From Mycobacterium branderi (GTDB taxonomy: Bacteria > Actinomycetota > Actinomycetes > Mycobacteriales > Mycobacteriaceae), in NCBI RefSeq assembly GCF_010728725.1, contig NZ_AP022606.1, forward strand, positions 4,092,001 through 4,156,000: a stretch of DNA of 64,000 nucleotides, given 5' to 3'. The first letter of the stretch is position 1. Every line of letters begins with the position of its first letter. The position numbers were made by a program, and so were the translations under genes. This document shows, piece after piece, positions 10,791-20,785 of this stretch. Under the pieces are notes generated by a model that saw only the letters and a program-made list of their open reading frames with translations, ran no database searches and was not told the DNA's origin.

Positions 10791-11453
10791 TTACGCGGGT
10801 CCCGGTTGTCCCCCGACATCCTCGAGCACCTGCTGCGACGTGACCCGCCAGGACACCGCCGCGGGCAAATCACCCCAGGTGCTGTTGAATATCCCGACCA
10901 TCCGGGCGGGGCCAGCGCCACTGAGATACACGGGTCCGCCCGAATCGCCCTTCTGGGTGACCACCCCGTTGCCCATGGTGAACCAGCCGTTGTTGACGCT
11001 CTCGACGGTCCCGCAGCTTTCGCCCGTGACGACCCCGAAATGGCAGACCGGGTCGCCGGGTTTGACCGTCAGTCCCGGGTCGGACTGCAGCGGGCGCCCG
11101 CCGGGCAGCACGTTGTTCGCCGCGACGTCGCCGGCCAGCACAATCGACTCGTAATCGGTAATTTCCTGGTCGGTGGCCACCGTCGCGCCGTTCGGCGTGT
11201 TGTCGCGGAACGTCGCGAGGTTGCCGATGACGTTGTTGTCCTTGTCGGTCACCGGGCCGTCACCTCGGCAATGGCCGGCGGTGAACGCGATGTGGTACGC
11301 CGGGTCGACGTAGCCGAGCGTGCACAGATGATTGCCCTGGTGGATCTCCATGCCTGGAAACACCTGCACCGGCTCGGCTCTGGCCTTCGTCGGCGGCAAA
11401 CCGGCCGCCAGCACGGTGGCGGTGAGCATCGCGGCAAACGCATGGCGGCGCAC
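10791..11453 (-). CDS. Secreted trypsin-like serine protease (Rv1815-like)
   Basis: 220 residues from a GTG start. Residues 1-26 are a Sec signal peptide ending in ARA. The chymotrypsin-fold triad is present: His61 in FTAGHC, Asp101 in ITDYESIVL and Ser172 in KGDSGGPV. Two cysteine pairs are plausible (Cys44/Cys62 and Cys138/Cys148). It matches Rv1815 in order and size. The protein would act in the periplasm or outside the cell. The substrate is unknown. It is 60 bp upstream of the TetR gene. Confidence 0.8.
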   Translation of the reverse strand: MRRHAFAAMLTATVLAAGLPPTKARAEPVQVFPGMEIHQGNHLCTLGYVDPAYHIAFTAGHCRGDGPVTDKDNNVIGNLATFRDNTPNGATVATDQEITDYESIVLAGDVAANNVLPGGRPLQSDPGLTVKPGDPVCHFGVVTGESCGTVESVNNGWFTMGNGVVTQKGDSGGPVYLSGAGPARMVGIFNSTWGDLPAAVSWRVTSQQVLEDVGGQPGPA

Positions 11454-11592
11454 CGTCGACTCCGATCCGTCGGGGCCGGCGTTGTGCCGGCCGGCTGGTG
11501 AAGTTATCGACGCAACGCTTTCAAACGTTAGCGACGGACGGCGCGGCGGCTCGTCCCGTCGGGAAAACCGCCGCGCTCGTCGCCGGCTGCGA

Positions 11593-12186
11593 TCAGGGAA
11601 TGGTCAGCACCTGTCCGGGCTGAATCAGGTCGGGGTTGGAGATCCCGCTGGCGTCGGCGATCGCCTGGTATTTGCTGCCGTCGCCGTAGAAGCGCTCGGC
11701 GATGGCCCACAGCGTGTCGCCGGATTCCACGGTGTAGGTCCGCGCAGCCGGCTCGGGCTCCGGGGCCGGCTCGGGTTCCGGCGCCGGGGCGGGGGTGGGC
11801 TCTTCGGCGGCGGGTGTCACCTGGGCGGCTTCGGGTTCCGGTGGCGGCGGCGCGTCGGTCTCGGTCTTGGTCGACCAGGCCGCTTGGTCGCCGGAGTACA
11901 GCACCAGGTTGCGGTCGTCCTGCAGAACGAGCTTGACGTTCTTCTTGCCCTTGGTGTTGCTGGCCCACACCGGCTTGTCGGCGGTGTAGACAACGAAGTT
12001 GCCGTCTCGCTGCACCTCGGCGCGCACCACGTCCTGGCCGTTGGTACCCGTCGACCAGATCGCCTTGCCGCGCGACGCCAGCACCAGGTTGCCGTCGTCT
12101 TGCAAGGTCAGCGTGTAGGCACCGTTGTTCGAAGTGAGCGATTCTCCCTTAACGAGCTTTTGTCCTTCGGTGAGCGTGTCTCCCAC
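11593..12186 (-). CDS. Bulb-type mannose-binding lectin with C-terminal LysM domain
   Basis: 197 residues from GTG with AAGGGAA just upstream. Residues about 1-110 form a B-lectin domain with three repeats of the mannose-binding pattern QxDxNxVx[23 protein letters not shown] and [12 protein letters not shown] Pro/Glu/Ala-rich linker (about 112-147) with repeated PAPEPEP follows, then a LysM peptidoglycan-binding domain ([18 protein letters not shown] to QPGQVLTIP). There is no signal peptide, so export would need a non-Sec route or the protein is internal. A mannose-binding lectin of this build has been described in M. smegmatis. Not present at this place in M. tuberculosis H37Rv as far as I recall, so it is likely an insertion or a loss in that species. 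Confidence 0.88.
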   Translation of the reverse strand: MGDTLTEGQKLVKGESLTSNNGAYTLTLQDDGNLVLASRGKAIWSTGTNGQDVVRAEVQRDGNFVVYTADKPVWASNTKGKKNVKLVLQDDRNLVLYSGDQAAWSTKTETDAPPPPEPEAAQVTPAAEEPTPAPAPEPEPAPEPEPAARTYTVESGDTLWAIAERFYGDGSKYQAIADASGISNPDLIQPGQVLTIP

Positions 12187-12330
12187 AGCATTCCCTTCTC
12201 GTCGTCGCGGTCCGGCCGACGTTCGGCCGGGCCTCGTCGCGTGTGCACGACGTGCCAGAGCTTACTGATCTTGCTTTTGCAACGGGCGGTTTCGGCTCGC
12301 CGCAATCGGAACCATTGGCCTAACGCCCGG

Positions 12331-13221
12331 TTAACGCGCCGGCTCCCAGCCCGGTGGCCCGAACACATAACCCAGTCGATCGCGCAACCTGGTCGCTGAC
12401 CGGAAATCGCGGGCGATCGCGATATATTCGTGGGTCTGCAGCTTCCAGATGTTGAACGTGTCGACTTGCTTGGTCAGTCCGTAGTGCGGGCGGAACATCT
12501 CCGCCTGGAAGCTGCCGAAGAGCCGGTCCCAGATGATCAGGATCCCGCCGTAGTTCTTGTCCAGGTATTCCGGGTCCATTCCGTGATGCACCCGATGGTG
12601 CGACGGGGTGTTGAACACGAATTCGAAAGGCCGCCACATCCGGTCGATCCGCTCGGTGTGCACCCAGAACTGGTAGATCAGGTTGACCGAAAAGCTGACG
12701 AACACCATCCAAGGTGGAATTCCCAAGAGCGGCAAGGGAATCCACATTAGGATCTCACCGCTGTTGTTCCATTTCTGGCGAAGCGCAGTGGCGAAGTTGA
12801 AGTACCGGCTGGAATGGTGCGCCTGGTGGGTGGCCCAGATCAGCCGGACCCGGTGGGCGATTCGGTGATAGCAGTAATACAGCAGATCGACCCCGAGGAT
12901 CGCGATCGCCCAGGTATACCAGCGGGTTGGCGACAAGTGCCAGGGCGCAACATACGCGTAGATGGCGGCATAGCCGAGCAGGGCCACAAACTTCCACCCG
13001 GCGGTGGTCGCCACCGACACCAGCCCCATCGAGATGCTCGCCCACGAATCGCGGGTGAGGTAGGCGCCCGACGCGGGTCTGTCGGCCCGCTCGATTTGCT
13101 CGAGTTTGCGCGCCGCGGTCCACTCGAGGATCAGCAGCAGAAGGAAAAACGGAATCGCGAACAGCACCGGGTCGCGCATCTGCTCCGGCAGCGCCGAGAG
13201 GAAATCGGCGATCGCATTCAC
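12331..13221 (-). CDS. erg3: Sterol desaturase-family membrane di-iron enzyme (Erg3-like)
   Basis: 296 residues from GTG at 13221 (VNAIADFLSALPEQMRDPVLF); an internal ATG at 13179 is the alternative start used for shorter annotations. Four to five membrane helices surround the fatty-acid hydroxylase histidine clusters: YHRIAHR, THQAHHSS and SHHRVHHG, which bind two irons. Rv1814 (erg3) is the positional equivalent. The physiological substrate in mycobacteria is unknown, since they do not make ergosterol. It begins 35 bp after the mgtC stop and is probably co-transcribed with it. Confidence 0.87.
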   Translation of the reverse strand: MNAIADFLSALPEQMRDPVLFAIPFFLLLLILEWTAARKLEQIERADRPASGAYLTRDSWASISMGLVSVATTAGWKFVALLGYAAIYAYVAPWHLSPTRWYTWAIAILGVDLLYYCYHRIAHRVRLIWATHQAHHSSRYFNFATALRQKWNNSGEILMWIPLPLLGIPPWMVFVSFSVNLIYQFWVHTERIDRMWRPFEFVFNTPSHHRVHHGMDPEYLDKNYGGILIIWDRLFGSFQAEMFRPHYGLTKQVDTFNIWKLQTHEYIAIARDFRSATRLRDRLGYVFGPPGWEPAR

Positions 13222-13255
13222 AGCCCACACTGTATGCCTCGGAGTGGCTCGGCCC

Positions 13256-13984
13256 CTAATTCGATTGGGCCGCAGGCGGCATGGGCTCACTCTGGTCGCC
13301 GGCGTACCAGTGCACCGCGTAGACGCCCGGCTGCAGCGACAACTCGGCGACAAGCTGCTCAAGCCGGGCCGGCGCGTGTCCGTCGGCCAACAGGTAAGCG
13401 GTCAGCGTGATGTTGTCGTCGGCGGCACGCCCGGTGTGAATTCCGCGCAGGGTGAGATCGTTGCTGCTGGTTCGCTGCACGATCTGGGCGCGCGCATACT
13501 TTTCCGACTTGCGGCGACAGACCAGCTGAAGCTGATAAGGCTGCTGGTCTTCGTCTTGTTCGACGACGTTGTCGCGGTCGATCAGGTGTCCGAGCGGGCG
13601 CCCCAGCAGATGGATGCCGACGATGGTTCCGGTGGCGATCAGGGCGAACAACAAGTGCCCGGCAGCGGCAAGCACACCCACCGCCGCCGAACACCACAGC
13701 GTCGCAGCGGTATTGAGCCCCTGCACGTTGAACCCATGCCGCAGGATGACCCCGCCGCCGAGAAAGCCGACGCCCGACACCACGTAGGAGGCGACCCGGG
13801 TGGGACTGTTGTCGTTGGTGGCGACGGCGTAGAGCACGAACAAGGTTGACCCGGTGGCCACCAATGCATTGGTCCGCAAGCCCGCCATCCGCGCCCGCCA
13901 CTGGCGTTCGAGCCCGATCAGCGCGCCGCAGCCCACACCCACGGCCAACCGCAACGCAAAGTCGGCGATGCTCAGCGTCTGCAT
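13256..13984 (-). CDS. mgtC: MgtC, virulence-associated membrane protein of low-Mg2+ adaptation
   Basis: 242 residues. The N-terminal half has four to five transmembrane helices with the MgtC hallmark motifs LIGLERQWR, LRTNALVATGST, RVASYVVSGVGFLGGGVI and GLNTAATLWCSAAVG. The C-terminal 90 residues form the soluble ACT-like domain known from the M. tuberculosis orthologue Rv1811, ending with LVAELSLQPGVYAVHWYAG (about 212-230). MgtC is needed for growth at low Mg2+ and in macrophages. It lies 76 bp downstream of a PPE gene whose own tail resembles this C-terminal domain. The upstream PPE cluster and, further upstream, an M-box riboswitch fit Mg2+-responsive control, as reported for the M. tuberculosis mgtC operon. 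Confidence 0.93.
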   Translation of the reverse strand: MQTLSIADFALRLAVGVGCGALIGLERQWRARMAGLRTNALVATGSTLFVLYAVATNDNSPTRVASYVVSGVGFLGGGVILRHGFNVQGLNTAATLWCSAAVGVLAAAGHLLFALIATGTIVGIHLLGRPLGHLIDRDNVVEQDEDQQPYQLQLVCRRKSEKYARAQIVQRTSSNDLTLRGIHTGRAADDNITLTAYLLADGHAPARLEQLVAELSLQPGVYAVHWYAGDQSEPMPPAAQSN

Positions 13985-14060
13985 TACCCGGCTCCCCTGT
14001 CGTGTCGAGCGTCCCGCTCTAGTGTGGACGACTTCGACGACAACGGCGCGCCGACGACAG

Positions 14061-15413
14061 CTAGATCGACCGTGATGTGGGCGGCTTGCCCTTCTTCACA
14101 TGCACGGCATGCACGCCCGGCTTCGCCGACAATTGCGCGAGCAGACTCTCCAGCTGTGCCTCATTGGTGTGCCAGTGCTGCACCGACTCCGGCGCCTGAG
14201 ACATCTCGGCAAGGACGCGCTTGAGCTTCTCGGGTGTTTTCCCGTCGTTGTCCGACGTCGGGCGTCCGACTTTCCCGACGGATCCGCTGACCGCTTTGGG
14301 CGCCGCCGCCCCGACGGCGCTGCCCGCCATGCCGGCCAGGGCCAGCTGGCTGAACAGGCCGCCCGTGCCCTCGGCGACCACCGCCGGAGCGGCGCCCAGG
14401 CCGCTGCCCTGCAAAACGCTGGCCGCCAGCCGGATCGTCGGGGTGGCCGCGGCCCAGCTGGGCGGTACCGACAACGCGCCGACGAGGCCCGCCTGGCCCA
14501 CGCCCGCCGAGACCGTCGACGCGGCCGAAGCGGCCGCCGCACCGACGCCGGCGACGGACGTCGTCGAACCGAGGCCCGCCGCCAGCGAACCCGACGCTGC
14601 CACCGCCCCGGACTGGACGGCCCGCACTCCCTGGACCAGCGCGTATATCACGGTGATCAGGACGTCGTTGGCCGGCAGGATCAGCTTGGGTATCGCCTCG
14701 ATATAGGAGCTGAGCTGTGAGAACGACGGCGGGTCGGCGGCCGCGGGCGACGCCATGCTTTGCAGCGCCTGCGGCACGGTGGAGACCACGTGGGAGAGCG
14801 CGGCCTGGGTGTGGGTACCCGCCCCGGCGCCGGCGGCCTGGCCGACGGCAGTGGCCTGGGCGGCCAACCCGCCGGGATTGGTGGTCTGCGGCGCTGCGCT
14901 GAACGGCGTCACCCGTGAGGCGGCGGCGGACTGCCCGGCATAGCTGTACATCGCGGCGGCGTCCTGGGCCCACATTTCGCTGTAGTGCGCCTCGGTCGCG
15001 GCGATCGCCACGGTGTTCTGGCCGAAAAGGTTGGTCGCGACCAGCGATGCGAGCTGGCTGCGGTTGGCGGCGATCAGCGGCGGCGGCACCATCGCGGCGA
15101 ACGCGGTCTCGTATGCGGCCGCCGCTGCTCTGGCCTGGGTGGCGGTCTGCTCGGCCTGGGCCGCGGTGGCGTTCATCCACGCGGCGTACGGCGCGGCCGC
15201 GGCCGCCATCGCCGCCGACGACGGGCCCTGCCACGCCTGGCCTGTCAGCCCGGCGATCGCTGAGCCGTAACCTGCTGCGGCCGAACGCAATTCAGCGGCT
15301 AAACTATCCCAGGCCGCCGCCGCGGCCACCATCGAACCCGCGCCGGGGCCGGCGTAGATCCGTGCTGAGTTGAGCTCAGGCGGAAGTGCTCCGAAATCCA
15401 GTGCGACGGTCAT
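14061..15413 (-). CDS. PPE protein, SVP subfamily, with MgtC-like C-terminal tail
   Basis: 450 residues from ATG at 15413 ([14 protein letters not shown]), whose ATGA overlaps the stop of the upstream PPE. The PPE domain spans about 1-180 with the WxG turn as WQGP and the [15 protein letters not shown] segment. The SVP signature reads GALSVPPSW. After about residue 390 a non-standard tail contains two similar units, one with PESVQHWH and one with KPGVHAVH. The second unit aligns with the end of MgtC, the next gene downstream. ESX-5 substrates of this type are expected at the cell surface. No PE partner adjoins it. Confidence 0.9.
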   Translation of the reverse strand: MTVALDFGALPPELNSARIYAGPGAGSMVAAAAAWDSLAAELRSAAAGYGSAIAGLTGQAWQGPSSAAMAAAAAPYAAWMNATAAQAEQTATQARAAAAAYETAFAAMVPPPLIAANRSQLASLVATNLFGQNTVAIAATEAHYSEMWAQDAAAMYSYAGQSAAASRVTPFSAAPQTTNPGGLAAQATAVGQAAGAGAGTHTQAALSHVVSTVPQALQSMASPAAADPPSFSQLSSYIEAIPKLILPANDVLITVIYALVQGVRAVQSGAVAASGSLAAGLGSTTSVAGVGAAAASAASTVSAGVGQAGLVGALSVPPSWAAATPTIRLAASVLQGSGLGAAPAVVAEGTGGLFSQLALAGMAGSAVGAAAPKAVSGSVGKVGRPTSDNDGKTPEKLKRVLAEMSQAPESVQHWHTNEAQLESLLAQLSAKPGVHAVHVKKGKPPTSRSI

Positions 15414-16648
15414 TCGTCCAGCTCCGGTATCACGATGATGGTCGCCGTCGTCGCGGTATCCGCGCCGCCCAGGGATCCGGCAGCGCCGCCGACAGAACGG
15501 GTGACGCTGCCGCCGGTACCTGCCACGGCCCGCCCGGCCAGGCTCGACACGGCCATCTGGCTGAACAGGCCGCCGGAGCCGTCGGCCATGGCAGCGGCGG
15601 GCGCGGCTTCGAGGCTGGCGCTGGGCAGCACGAACGCCGCCGGCCGGATTGCCGGCGCGGCGCTGGCCCAACCCGGTGGCACCGACAGCTTGCCGACGAG
15701 CCCTGCCTGCCCTATACCTGCCGACACCGAGGGCGCGATACCAGTGGTGGCGCCCAGCGCGTGGGTGCCGGCGCCGAGTTCGCCGGCCAGCAGCGCGCTG
15801 CTCGCGGGACCTGCCGACGCCTTGGCCAACGCGCCGGCAAGATTCTGCCCGGCCATCGGCAGCAGGACGTTCTGGAAGGCCAACAGATAGGGCACGCCGC
15901 CAATCGGGAAATACGACAGCGGTGATGTTGGCCCGGTGATGAAGTCCAGCAGCGACGTGACCGATGATTGCGCCGGCGCGGCTGCCGCGGCCATGGGCGA
16001 GGTAAGGTTCTGCAGCGCCTGCGGCGTTGTCGAAACCAGTTGGGACAGCGTCGATTGCGCGTTTACACCGGTGGTAGCGGCGGCTTTGGCAACTGCTGCG
16101 GACTGGGCGGCCATGCCCGCCGCGTTGGTGGTGTGCGGCGGCTGGGTGAACGGCGTCAGCTGACTTGCGGCCGCCGACGAGCCGGCGTAGCCGTACATCG
16201 CGGCGGCATCCTGCGCCCACATCTCGGCGTAGTGGAATTCGGTGGCGGCGATGGCCGGGGTGTTTTGTCCCAGGATGTTGGTCGCGATGAGCGACGCCAG
16301 CAGGCTGCGGTTGGCGGCGATCACCGGCGGGGGAACCGTGGCCGCGAACGCCGTCTCATAGGCGGCAACCGCCGCTCTGGCCTGGTTGGCGGTCTGCTCG
16401 GCCTGCGCCGCGCTGGCGCTCATCCACGACACGTATGGCGCGACCGCCGCCGCCATCGATGCCGCCGTCGGCCCGTGCCACGAACCGCTGACCAGACCCT
16501 CGATGATCGACTGGTAGGCCGACGCCGTCGTACTCAATTCGGCGGCCAGCGCGTCCCAGGCAGCGGCGGCGGCGATCAGCGGACCTGCTCCTGGACCGGC
16601 GTACATGCGCCCGGAGTTGATCTCCGGCATCAACGCTCCGAAATCCAT
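15410..16648 (-). CDS. PPE protein, SVP subfamily, ending in a TIIVIP tail
   Basis: 412 residues from ATG at 16648. The PPE domain carries WHGP and the [23 protein letters not shown] segment. SVP motif GKLSVPPGW lies near residue 318. The extreme C-terminus is the hydrophobic stretch [12 protein letters not shown], also found in the PPE ending at 18792 and in PPE27 of M. tuberculosis as I remember it. It is translationally coupled to the following PPE gene by a 4-base overlap. The extra 24 codons upstream of 16648 in the same frame do not resemble PPE sequence and are excluded. Confidence 0.9.
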   Translation of the reverse strand: MDFGALMPEINSGRMYAGPGAGPLIAAAAAWDALAAELSTTASAYQSIIEGLVSGSWHGPTAASMAAAVAPYVSWMSASAAQAEQTANQARAAVAAYETAFAATVPPPVIAANRSLLASLIATNILGQNTPAIAATEFHYAEMWAQDAAAMYGYAGSSAAASQLTPFTQPPHTTNAAGMAAQSAAVAKAAATTGVNAQSTLSQLVSTTPQALQNLTSPMAAAAAPAQSSVTSLLDFITGPTSPLSYFPIGGVPYLLAFQNVLLPMAGQNLAGALAKASAGPASSALLAGELGAGTHALGATTGIAPSVSAGIGQAGLVGKLSVPPGWASAAPAIRPAAFVLPSASLEAAPAAAMADGSGGLFSQMAVSSLAGRAVAGTGGSVTRSVGGAAGSLGGADTATTATIIVIPELDE

Positions 16649-16977
16649 CGCTGCGTCCCTCCACTGACCCTGGACGTGATCGCGGCCACAATACCGGCCG
16701 GCACGTTGTCGGCATGCCAAGCGACAACGTTGGGCACGCGACTCTCCCCTGTGGGCGATTATGAAGGTTCGCCGAGCACAGGGCCCTGGGAAATCCCACG
16801 AAGAATGCTGCGAAAAGCCTGTGAATCGGGCTTTAACGGCTCAGCGGCCGACCTGCACGACGTGGTCGATCACCCGAGATTGGCCCGGGAACCGCTACTG
16901 CTGGATCGTCCAGGGTGAACGCCTGCTCGTGGAGGGGGCGATTGGCGCGGGACAGCACAGCGGCGCCGGAGAACGGG
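16649..16977. other. Intergenic stretch of 329 bp, no gene recognised
   Basis: Between the DUF732 gene and the next PPE gene. Open frames here on both strands are short or run antisense from the PPE gene, and none resembles a known protein. A promoter for the downstream PPE pair could lie here, but I see no convincing -35/-10 pair. Confidence 0.5.
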
Positions 16978-17298
16978 TCAGCCCTTCGAGAGTTGTTGTG
17001 GGCAATAGTATTTCGCTGAAATCATGGCGAAATCGGATGCGTCCTCCATCGTGAACCCGGGGTTGTGGGTTTTCACGTCGTGGACCAACTCCAGCCCCGA
17101 CTCGCCGTTGTTCAAGCACCCACATACCGCTCTGCCGGCACCAACGGCTCCAGCAGGGTTGGGATAGCGAATGCCGACTTGTTGCAGAGCAGCCAGGAAG
17201 CCGGCGTCGTCGCCACCGTCGTCACCCGGGTTGCCGTATGCCGGTGGGGCCAGGCCGATCGCGGCAGAAGCGCCGAGTACCAAAAGCAGCTTTTTCAT
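16978..17298 (-). CDS. Secreted DUF732 protein (Rv1810-like)
   Basis: 106 residues from ATG at 17298, preceded by AAAGGA. A signal peptide (MKKLLLVLGASAAIGLAPPAYG) spans residues 1-22. The mature domain is DUF732: FLAALQQVGIRYPNPAGAVGAGRAVCGCLNNG, with Cys residues in VCGCL and YYCPQ that probably form a disulfide. In M. tuberculosis Rv1810 lies just before mgtC in the M-box-controlled PE20-PPE31-mgtC operon. Here the gene separates two similar PPE-PPE modules. It overlaps no neighbour: the upstream PPE gene ends 34 bp before its start. The function of DUF732 proteins is unknown. Confidence 0.83.
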   Translation of the reverse strand: MKKLLLVLGASAAIGLAPPAYGNPGDDGGDDAGFLAALQQVGIRYPNPAGAVGAGRAVCGCLNNGESGLELVHDVKTHNPGFTMEDASDFAMISAKYYCPQQLSKG

Positions 17299-17332
17299 AT
17301 CTCGTCCTTTCGTGTCTGCTACTAGTGGCCCG

Positions 17333-18739
17333 CTAGCCAAACTGCGCATCCGGCACAACCTTGGGTTTGTCGCTTTTGCCAGTGGACAGGTGCACCGCGT
17401 GCACGCCGGGCTTCTTCGCCAGCTGCTCGAGCAGACTGTCGAGGCCGTCTTGGTCGACAGTGTGGTGCTGCACGCTTTCGGGCTTTTCCGATATTTGTGC
17501 GACCAGGCGTTGCAATTGTTCCGGCGAGTGGCTGTCTTTGAGATCTTTGAGCGGCTTCAGACGGCTTCGCGCGCCGGCACGAGTGAAAGTGGTCGGAGCC
17601 CCGGAGCCGACCGCGCTACCCAGCATGCCCGCCAGCGGTAGCGAACTGAGCAGCTCGCCCTGGGCCACTGCGGCCGCGGGCACGGCGTCCGGCGCGGCGG
17701 CCGATAACGCGGCAGCGACAGTCCTGATGGCCGGGGTGGCCGTGGCCCACGTCGGCGGGACTGACAGGTTTCCGGCCAATGTGCCGGCGTTGCCCATGCT
17801 CGCCGACACCGAGCTGGTCAGCCAGCCGCGGCCATACCACGGCCCAAAAAGGCCGCCGCCCAGCGCGTCTTTCGGTAGCGCGCCGTACGCCGGGGCGGGG
17901 GCGAACTTGAGGAACTGCGACACCGGGAAGTTGACCAGGAGCCCGATGGGGTTGAACACCGAGGTGAAGGCGCTGACCGGACTTTTTACGGCGTTGATCA
18001 GGCCGGTGATCGTCGATGCCCCGCTTGACCCAAAGAGGCCGTTGAGCATGCCGTTGATGGTCGATGTGTAGTCGGTGGAAAGATTTGCCAGCCACTGCAG
18101 CAGCGGGTCGCCCGTCGTCAGCGGGTCGGCTGCTGACAGAAGCGACTGCACGCCGCCGGCCGGGGTGCTGGCAGCTTGGGCCACCGCGGCGGCCTGGCCT
18201 GCTACCCCGCCCGCATTGGTGGTCTGCGGCGCCGCGGTGAACGGCGTGAGCTTGGTCGCGGCTGCCGACGACGCGGCGTAGCTGTCCATCGCAAGGGCAT
18301 CCTGGGCCCACATCTCGCCGTATTGGGCCTCGGTGGCCGCGATCGCCGGGGTGTTCTGACCGAAAATGTTGGTCGCCATCAGCGACGCCAGTTGGCTGCG
18401 GTTCGCCGCGATCTCCGCCGGCGGCACATGCGCGGCGAACGCCGCCTCATACGCGGTTGCTGCGGCGGTAGCCTGCGCCGCAGCTTCGGCAGCCTGTGCG
18501 GCGGTGGCCTGCATCCAGGTCAGATACGGTGTGACCGCGGCCGCCATCGACAATGCTGACGGGCCCAGCCATGGCCCGCTGGTAAGGCTCGAAACCACCG
18601 ACGAATAGGAAACGGCGCTGGACTGAAGCTCGGCCGCCAGCCCGTCCCAGGCGACGGCGGCGGCCCGCATCGACGCCGACCCCGGACCGCTGTAGATCCT
18701 GCCCGAGTTGATCTCCGGCGGAAGCGCTGCGTAGAACAT
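17333..18739 (-). CDS. PPE protein, SVP subfamily, with MgtC-like C-terminal tail
   Basis: 468 residues from ATG at 18739 ([18 protein letters not shown]). WxG turn is WLGP; the SVP motif reads GNLSVPPTW. The middle holds a hydrophobic PPE-SVP linker (LFGPWYGRGWLTSS). Residues about 405-468 form a charged tail with a first unit ending KPESVQHH and a second unit with KKPGVHAVH, closely matching the tail of the PPE at 14061-15413 and the end of MgtC. The final residues DKPKVVPDAQFG are unique. It lies 52 bp downstream of the TIIVIP-tailed PPE gene. Confidence 0.9.
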   Translation of the reverse strand: MFYAALPPEINSGRIYSGPGSASMRAAAVAWDGLAAELQSSAVSYSSVVSSLTSGPWLGPSALSMAAAVTPYLTWMQATAAQAAEAAAQATAAATAYEAAFAAHVPPAEIAANRSQLASLMATNIFGQNTPAIAATEAQYGEMWAQDALAMDSYAASSAAATKLTPFTAAPQTTNAGGVAGQAAAVAQAASTPAGGVQSLLSAADPLTTGDPLLQWLANLSTDYTSTINGMLNGLFGSSGASTITGLINAVKSPVSAFTSVFNPIGLLVNFPVSQFLKFAPAPAYGALPKDALGGGLFGPWYGRGWLTSSVSASMGNAGTLAGNLSVPPTWATATPAIRTVAAALSAAAPDAVPAAAVAQGELLSSLPLAGMLGSAVGSGAPTTFTRAGARSRLKPLKDLKDSHSPEQLQRLVAQISEKPESVQHHTVDQDGLDSLLEQLAKKPGVHAVHLSTGKSDKPKVVPDAQFG

Positions 18740-18791
18740 GCCTATCCCCTCACCCGGTCATCTGCGCCTCGACGGCGCAGTGTGTTGACCG

Positions 18792-20096
18792 TCATTGCTC
18801 GACCGCCGGAATCACGATGATGGTGGCCGCGGCGGGATCGGCCTCGGCGACGACACCGCCGAGTGAGCCTGCGCCCGCAGCGCCGCCCGCTGAGCGTGTC
18901 GCCGTAGCGGCGACCGCACGTCCGGCCAGGCTCGACATGGCCATCTGGCCGAACAGAGTGCCTTCACCGGCGAGCGAGGACGCCGGGGCGGCCGCCAGGT
19001 TCGCGGGCAGCACGGAGGCGACCGTCCTGATCGCCGGGGCGGCTTCGGTCCAGCCCTGCGGCACCGACAAACTTCCAACCACCGCCGCTTTGCCCAGTGC
19101 ACCCGATACCGGTGCCCCACCAACGCCGGCGGAGCTCAGCACCGGCTTCACCGCTTCGGCCAGCGGCGCCAGCGCCCCGGTGATGGGTTTCGGCCCGGCG
19201 AGGAACGCGGCGGCGCCCTGCCCGTTTTGGGCGTAGGCGTATGCCTGCCCGAACGACAAGAACGGGCCACCGAGCATGCCGCTCCAGCCCACTGGAGAAA
19301 GCGGGCCGGTGACGGTCGACCAGATCGAGTTCCAGTTCGCCAGATCCGTCGAAAGGCCCGACGGCAGTTGCAGGTTCATCAGTGTCGGCAGTGACAGTCC
19401 GGACAACAGGTTCGTCGACCCGGTTGTCGGCGACGAGCCGAGGCCGGTTGCCAGGCTTTGCAGCGCGGTCGGGAGCGAGTTCACCAGCTGGGACAGCTGC
19501 GTGCCTATGTTCAAGCCGCCCGTGCTGCTGGCCTGGGAAACTGCGGCCGCTTGCGCCGCCGTGCCCGCGGTGTTGGTCGTCTGGGGCGGTTCGGAAAACG
19601 GCGTCAGCTGAGAGGCGGCCGCCGACGAGCCGGCGTAGGCGTACATCGCGGCAGCATCCTGTGCCCACATCTCCATGTAGTGGGCTTCGGTAGCCGCGAT
19701 CGCAGGTGTGTTCTGTCCCAGGATGTTGGTCGCGACGAGCGTCATCAGCAGGGAACGGTTGGCTGCAATAACCGGCGGGGGAACCGTTGCGGCGAAAGCA
19801 GTTTCATAGGCAGCAGCTGCGGCCCGGGCCTGGTTCGCGGTCTCCTCGGCCTGTGCTGCGCTCGCAGTCATCCAGGCCACATACGGTGCCGCCGCAGCCG
19901 CCATCGACGCCGACGACGGGCCCAGCCAGGGCCCGCTGACCACGCCGTCGATCACCGACTGATAAGACGACGCCGTCGAACCCAACTCGCTGGCAAGCTC
20001 GTCCCAGGCTGCCGCGGCAGCGAGCATGGGGCCTGGTCCCGGACCGGTATACATTCTGCCCGAATTGATCTCGGGCGGTAACGCCGCATAATCCAT
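18792..20096 (-). CDS. PPE protein, SVP subfamily, PPE27-like with TIIVIP tail
   Basis: 434 residues from ATG at 20096. PPE domain with WLGP and [26 protein letters not shown] motif GSLSVPQGW. The C-terminal part ([15 protein letters not shown] and the end [12 protein letters not shown]) closely recalls PPE27 of the M. tuberculosis ESX-5 locus. It opens the mgtC-proximal PPE cluster. A 745-bp gap lies upstream, so it may have its own promoter rather than depend on read-through from the M-box at 23 kb. Confidence 0.9.
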   Translation of the reverse strand: MDYAALPPEINSGRMYTGPGPGPMLAAAAAWDELASELGSTASSYQSVIDGVVSGPWLGPSSASMAAAAAPYVAWMTASAAQAEETANQARAAAAAYETAFAATVPPPVIAANRSLLMTLVATNILGQNTPAIAATEAHYMEMWAQDAAAMYAYAGSSAAASQLTPFSEPPQTTNTAGTAAQAAAVSQASSTGGLNIGTQLSQLVNSLPTALQSLATGLGSSPTTGSTNLLSGLSLPTLMNLQLPSGLSTDLANWNSIWSTVTGPLSPVGWSGMLGGPFLSFGQAYAYAQNGQGAAAFLAGPKPITGALAPLAEAVKPVLSSAGVGGAPVSGALGKAAVVGSLSVPQGWTEAAPAIRTVASVLPANLAAAPASSLAGEGTLFGQMAMSSLAGRAVAATATRSAGGAAGAGSLGGVVAEADPAAATIIVIPAVEQ

Positions 20097-20470
20097 ATCA
20101 CCTAACCTCTAGTCGCCTGATAAGCCGCGATTGCGTGCGCGGCCGCCGTGGCCGGTACAAGTACCGGCTCAAAGTTCTAAAACGGTGATCCCCGCCACAG
20201 GCACCGCAATCGCGCCTCCCTGAAACCTCCGCCATCGCAACGAGTTTGCGCTCTGGTTGTTTGCGTTGCGTTCCCACAAAGTTTCGCCGCGATAAATATC
20301 GGTCACGGCGGCAGCGCGGCGTCTGTGACCAACAGCGCTGTATCAGGGCAGCATTCAACCCGAACGGGCGCTCGCCCCGATCAGCGCTTAGGCGCCAATC
20401 CAATAGTCAGGACGCAATGCGAAAAACACTGCCGCACAACGCTACCGACGGTCCGGCGAAACGCAGCCGC

Positions 20471-20611
20471 TTACGACCCGCGATTGCGCCATTGCCGATG
20501 ACGTCGACGTTGCAGGTAAGCCTCAACGCCGCCACGGCGCACCACCGCAGACGAACCCATACCGACGATCGCAGGGTGCTCCACGTCACAGAATTCGGCT
20601 TTAATAGTCAT
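20471..20611 (-). CDS. Possible small protein, 46 residues, unknown
   Basis: The frame starts MTIKAEFCDVEHPAIVGMGS and ends in a basic stretch rich in Arg (QRRRHRQWRNRGS). The ATG at 20611 is preceded by AGGAGA at a good distance, better than most ribosome sites nearby. The next frame stays open for about 30 further codons after a hypothetical shift, so this could also be the remains of a longer gene. I recognise no family. It may simply be leader sequence of the PPE cluster transcript. Confidence 0.25.
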   Translation of the reverse strand: MTIKAEFCDVEHPAIVGMGSSAVVRRGGVEAYLQRRRHRQWRNRGS

Positions 20612-20785
20612 ACACGTCTCCTAACCAGACAAAAGCATCGCAGCCGATGCTGGCCTGGCGCTGGTCGACGGCTGAGTATCTCCTGAGAGGACGGCCCCCA
20701 ATGCGTTGTGCTGGAACGTAAAACTGACGTTACGACAACATCACGCCGGTGATCGGCACGAAGTGATGTGGCGAACGCGCTGAAT

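Noticed and set aside
15968..16918. Long plus-strand frame running from the PPE gene into the spacer
   Set aside because: Mostly antisense to a PPE gene; the arginine/glycine-rich product is a typical high-GC shadow frame.
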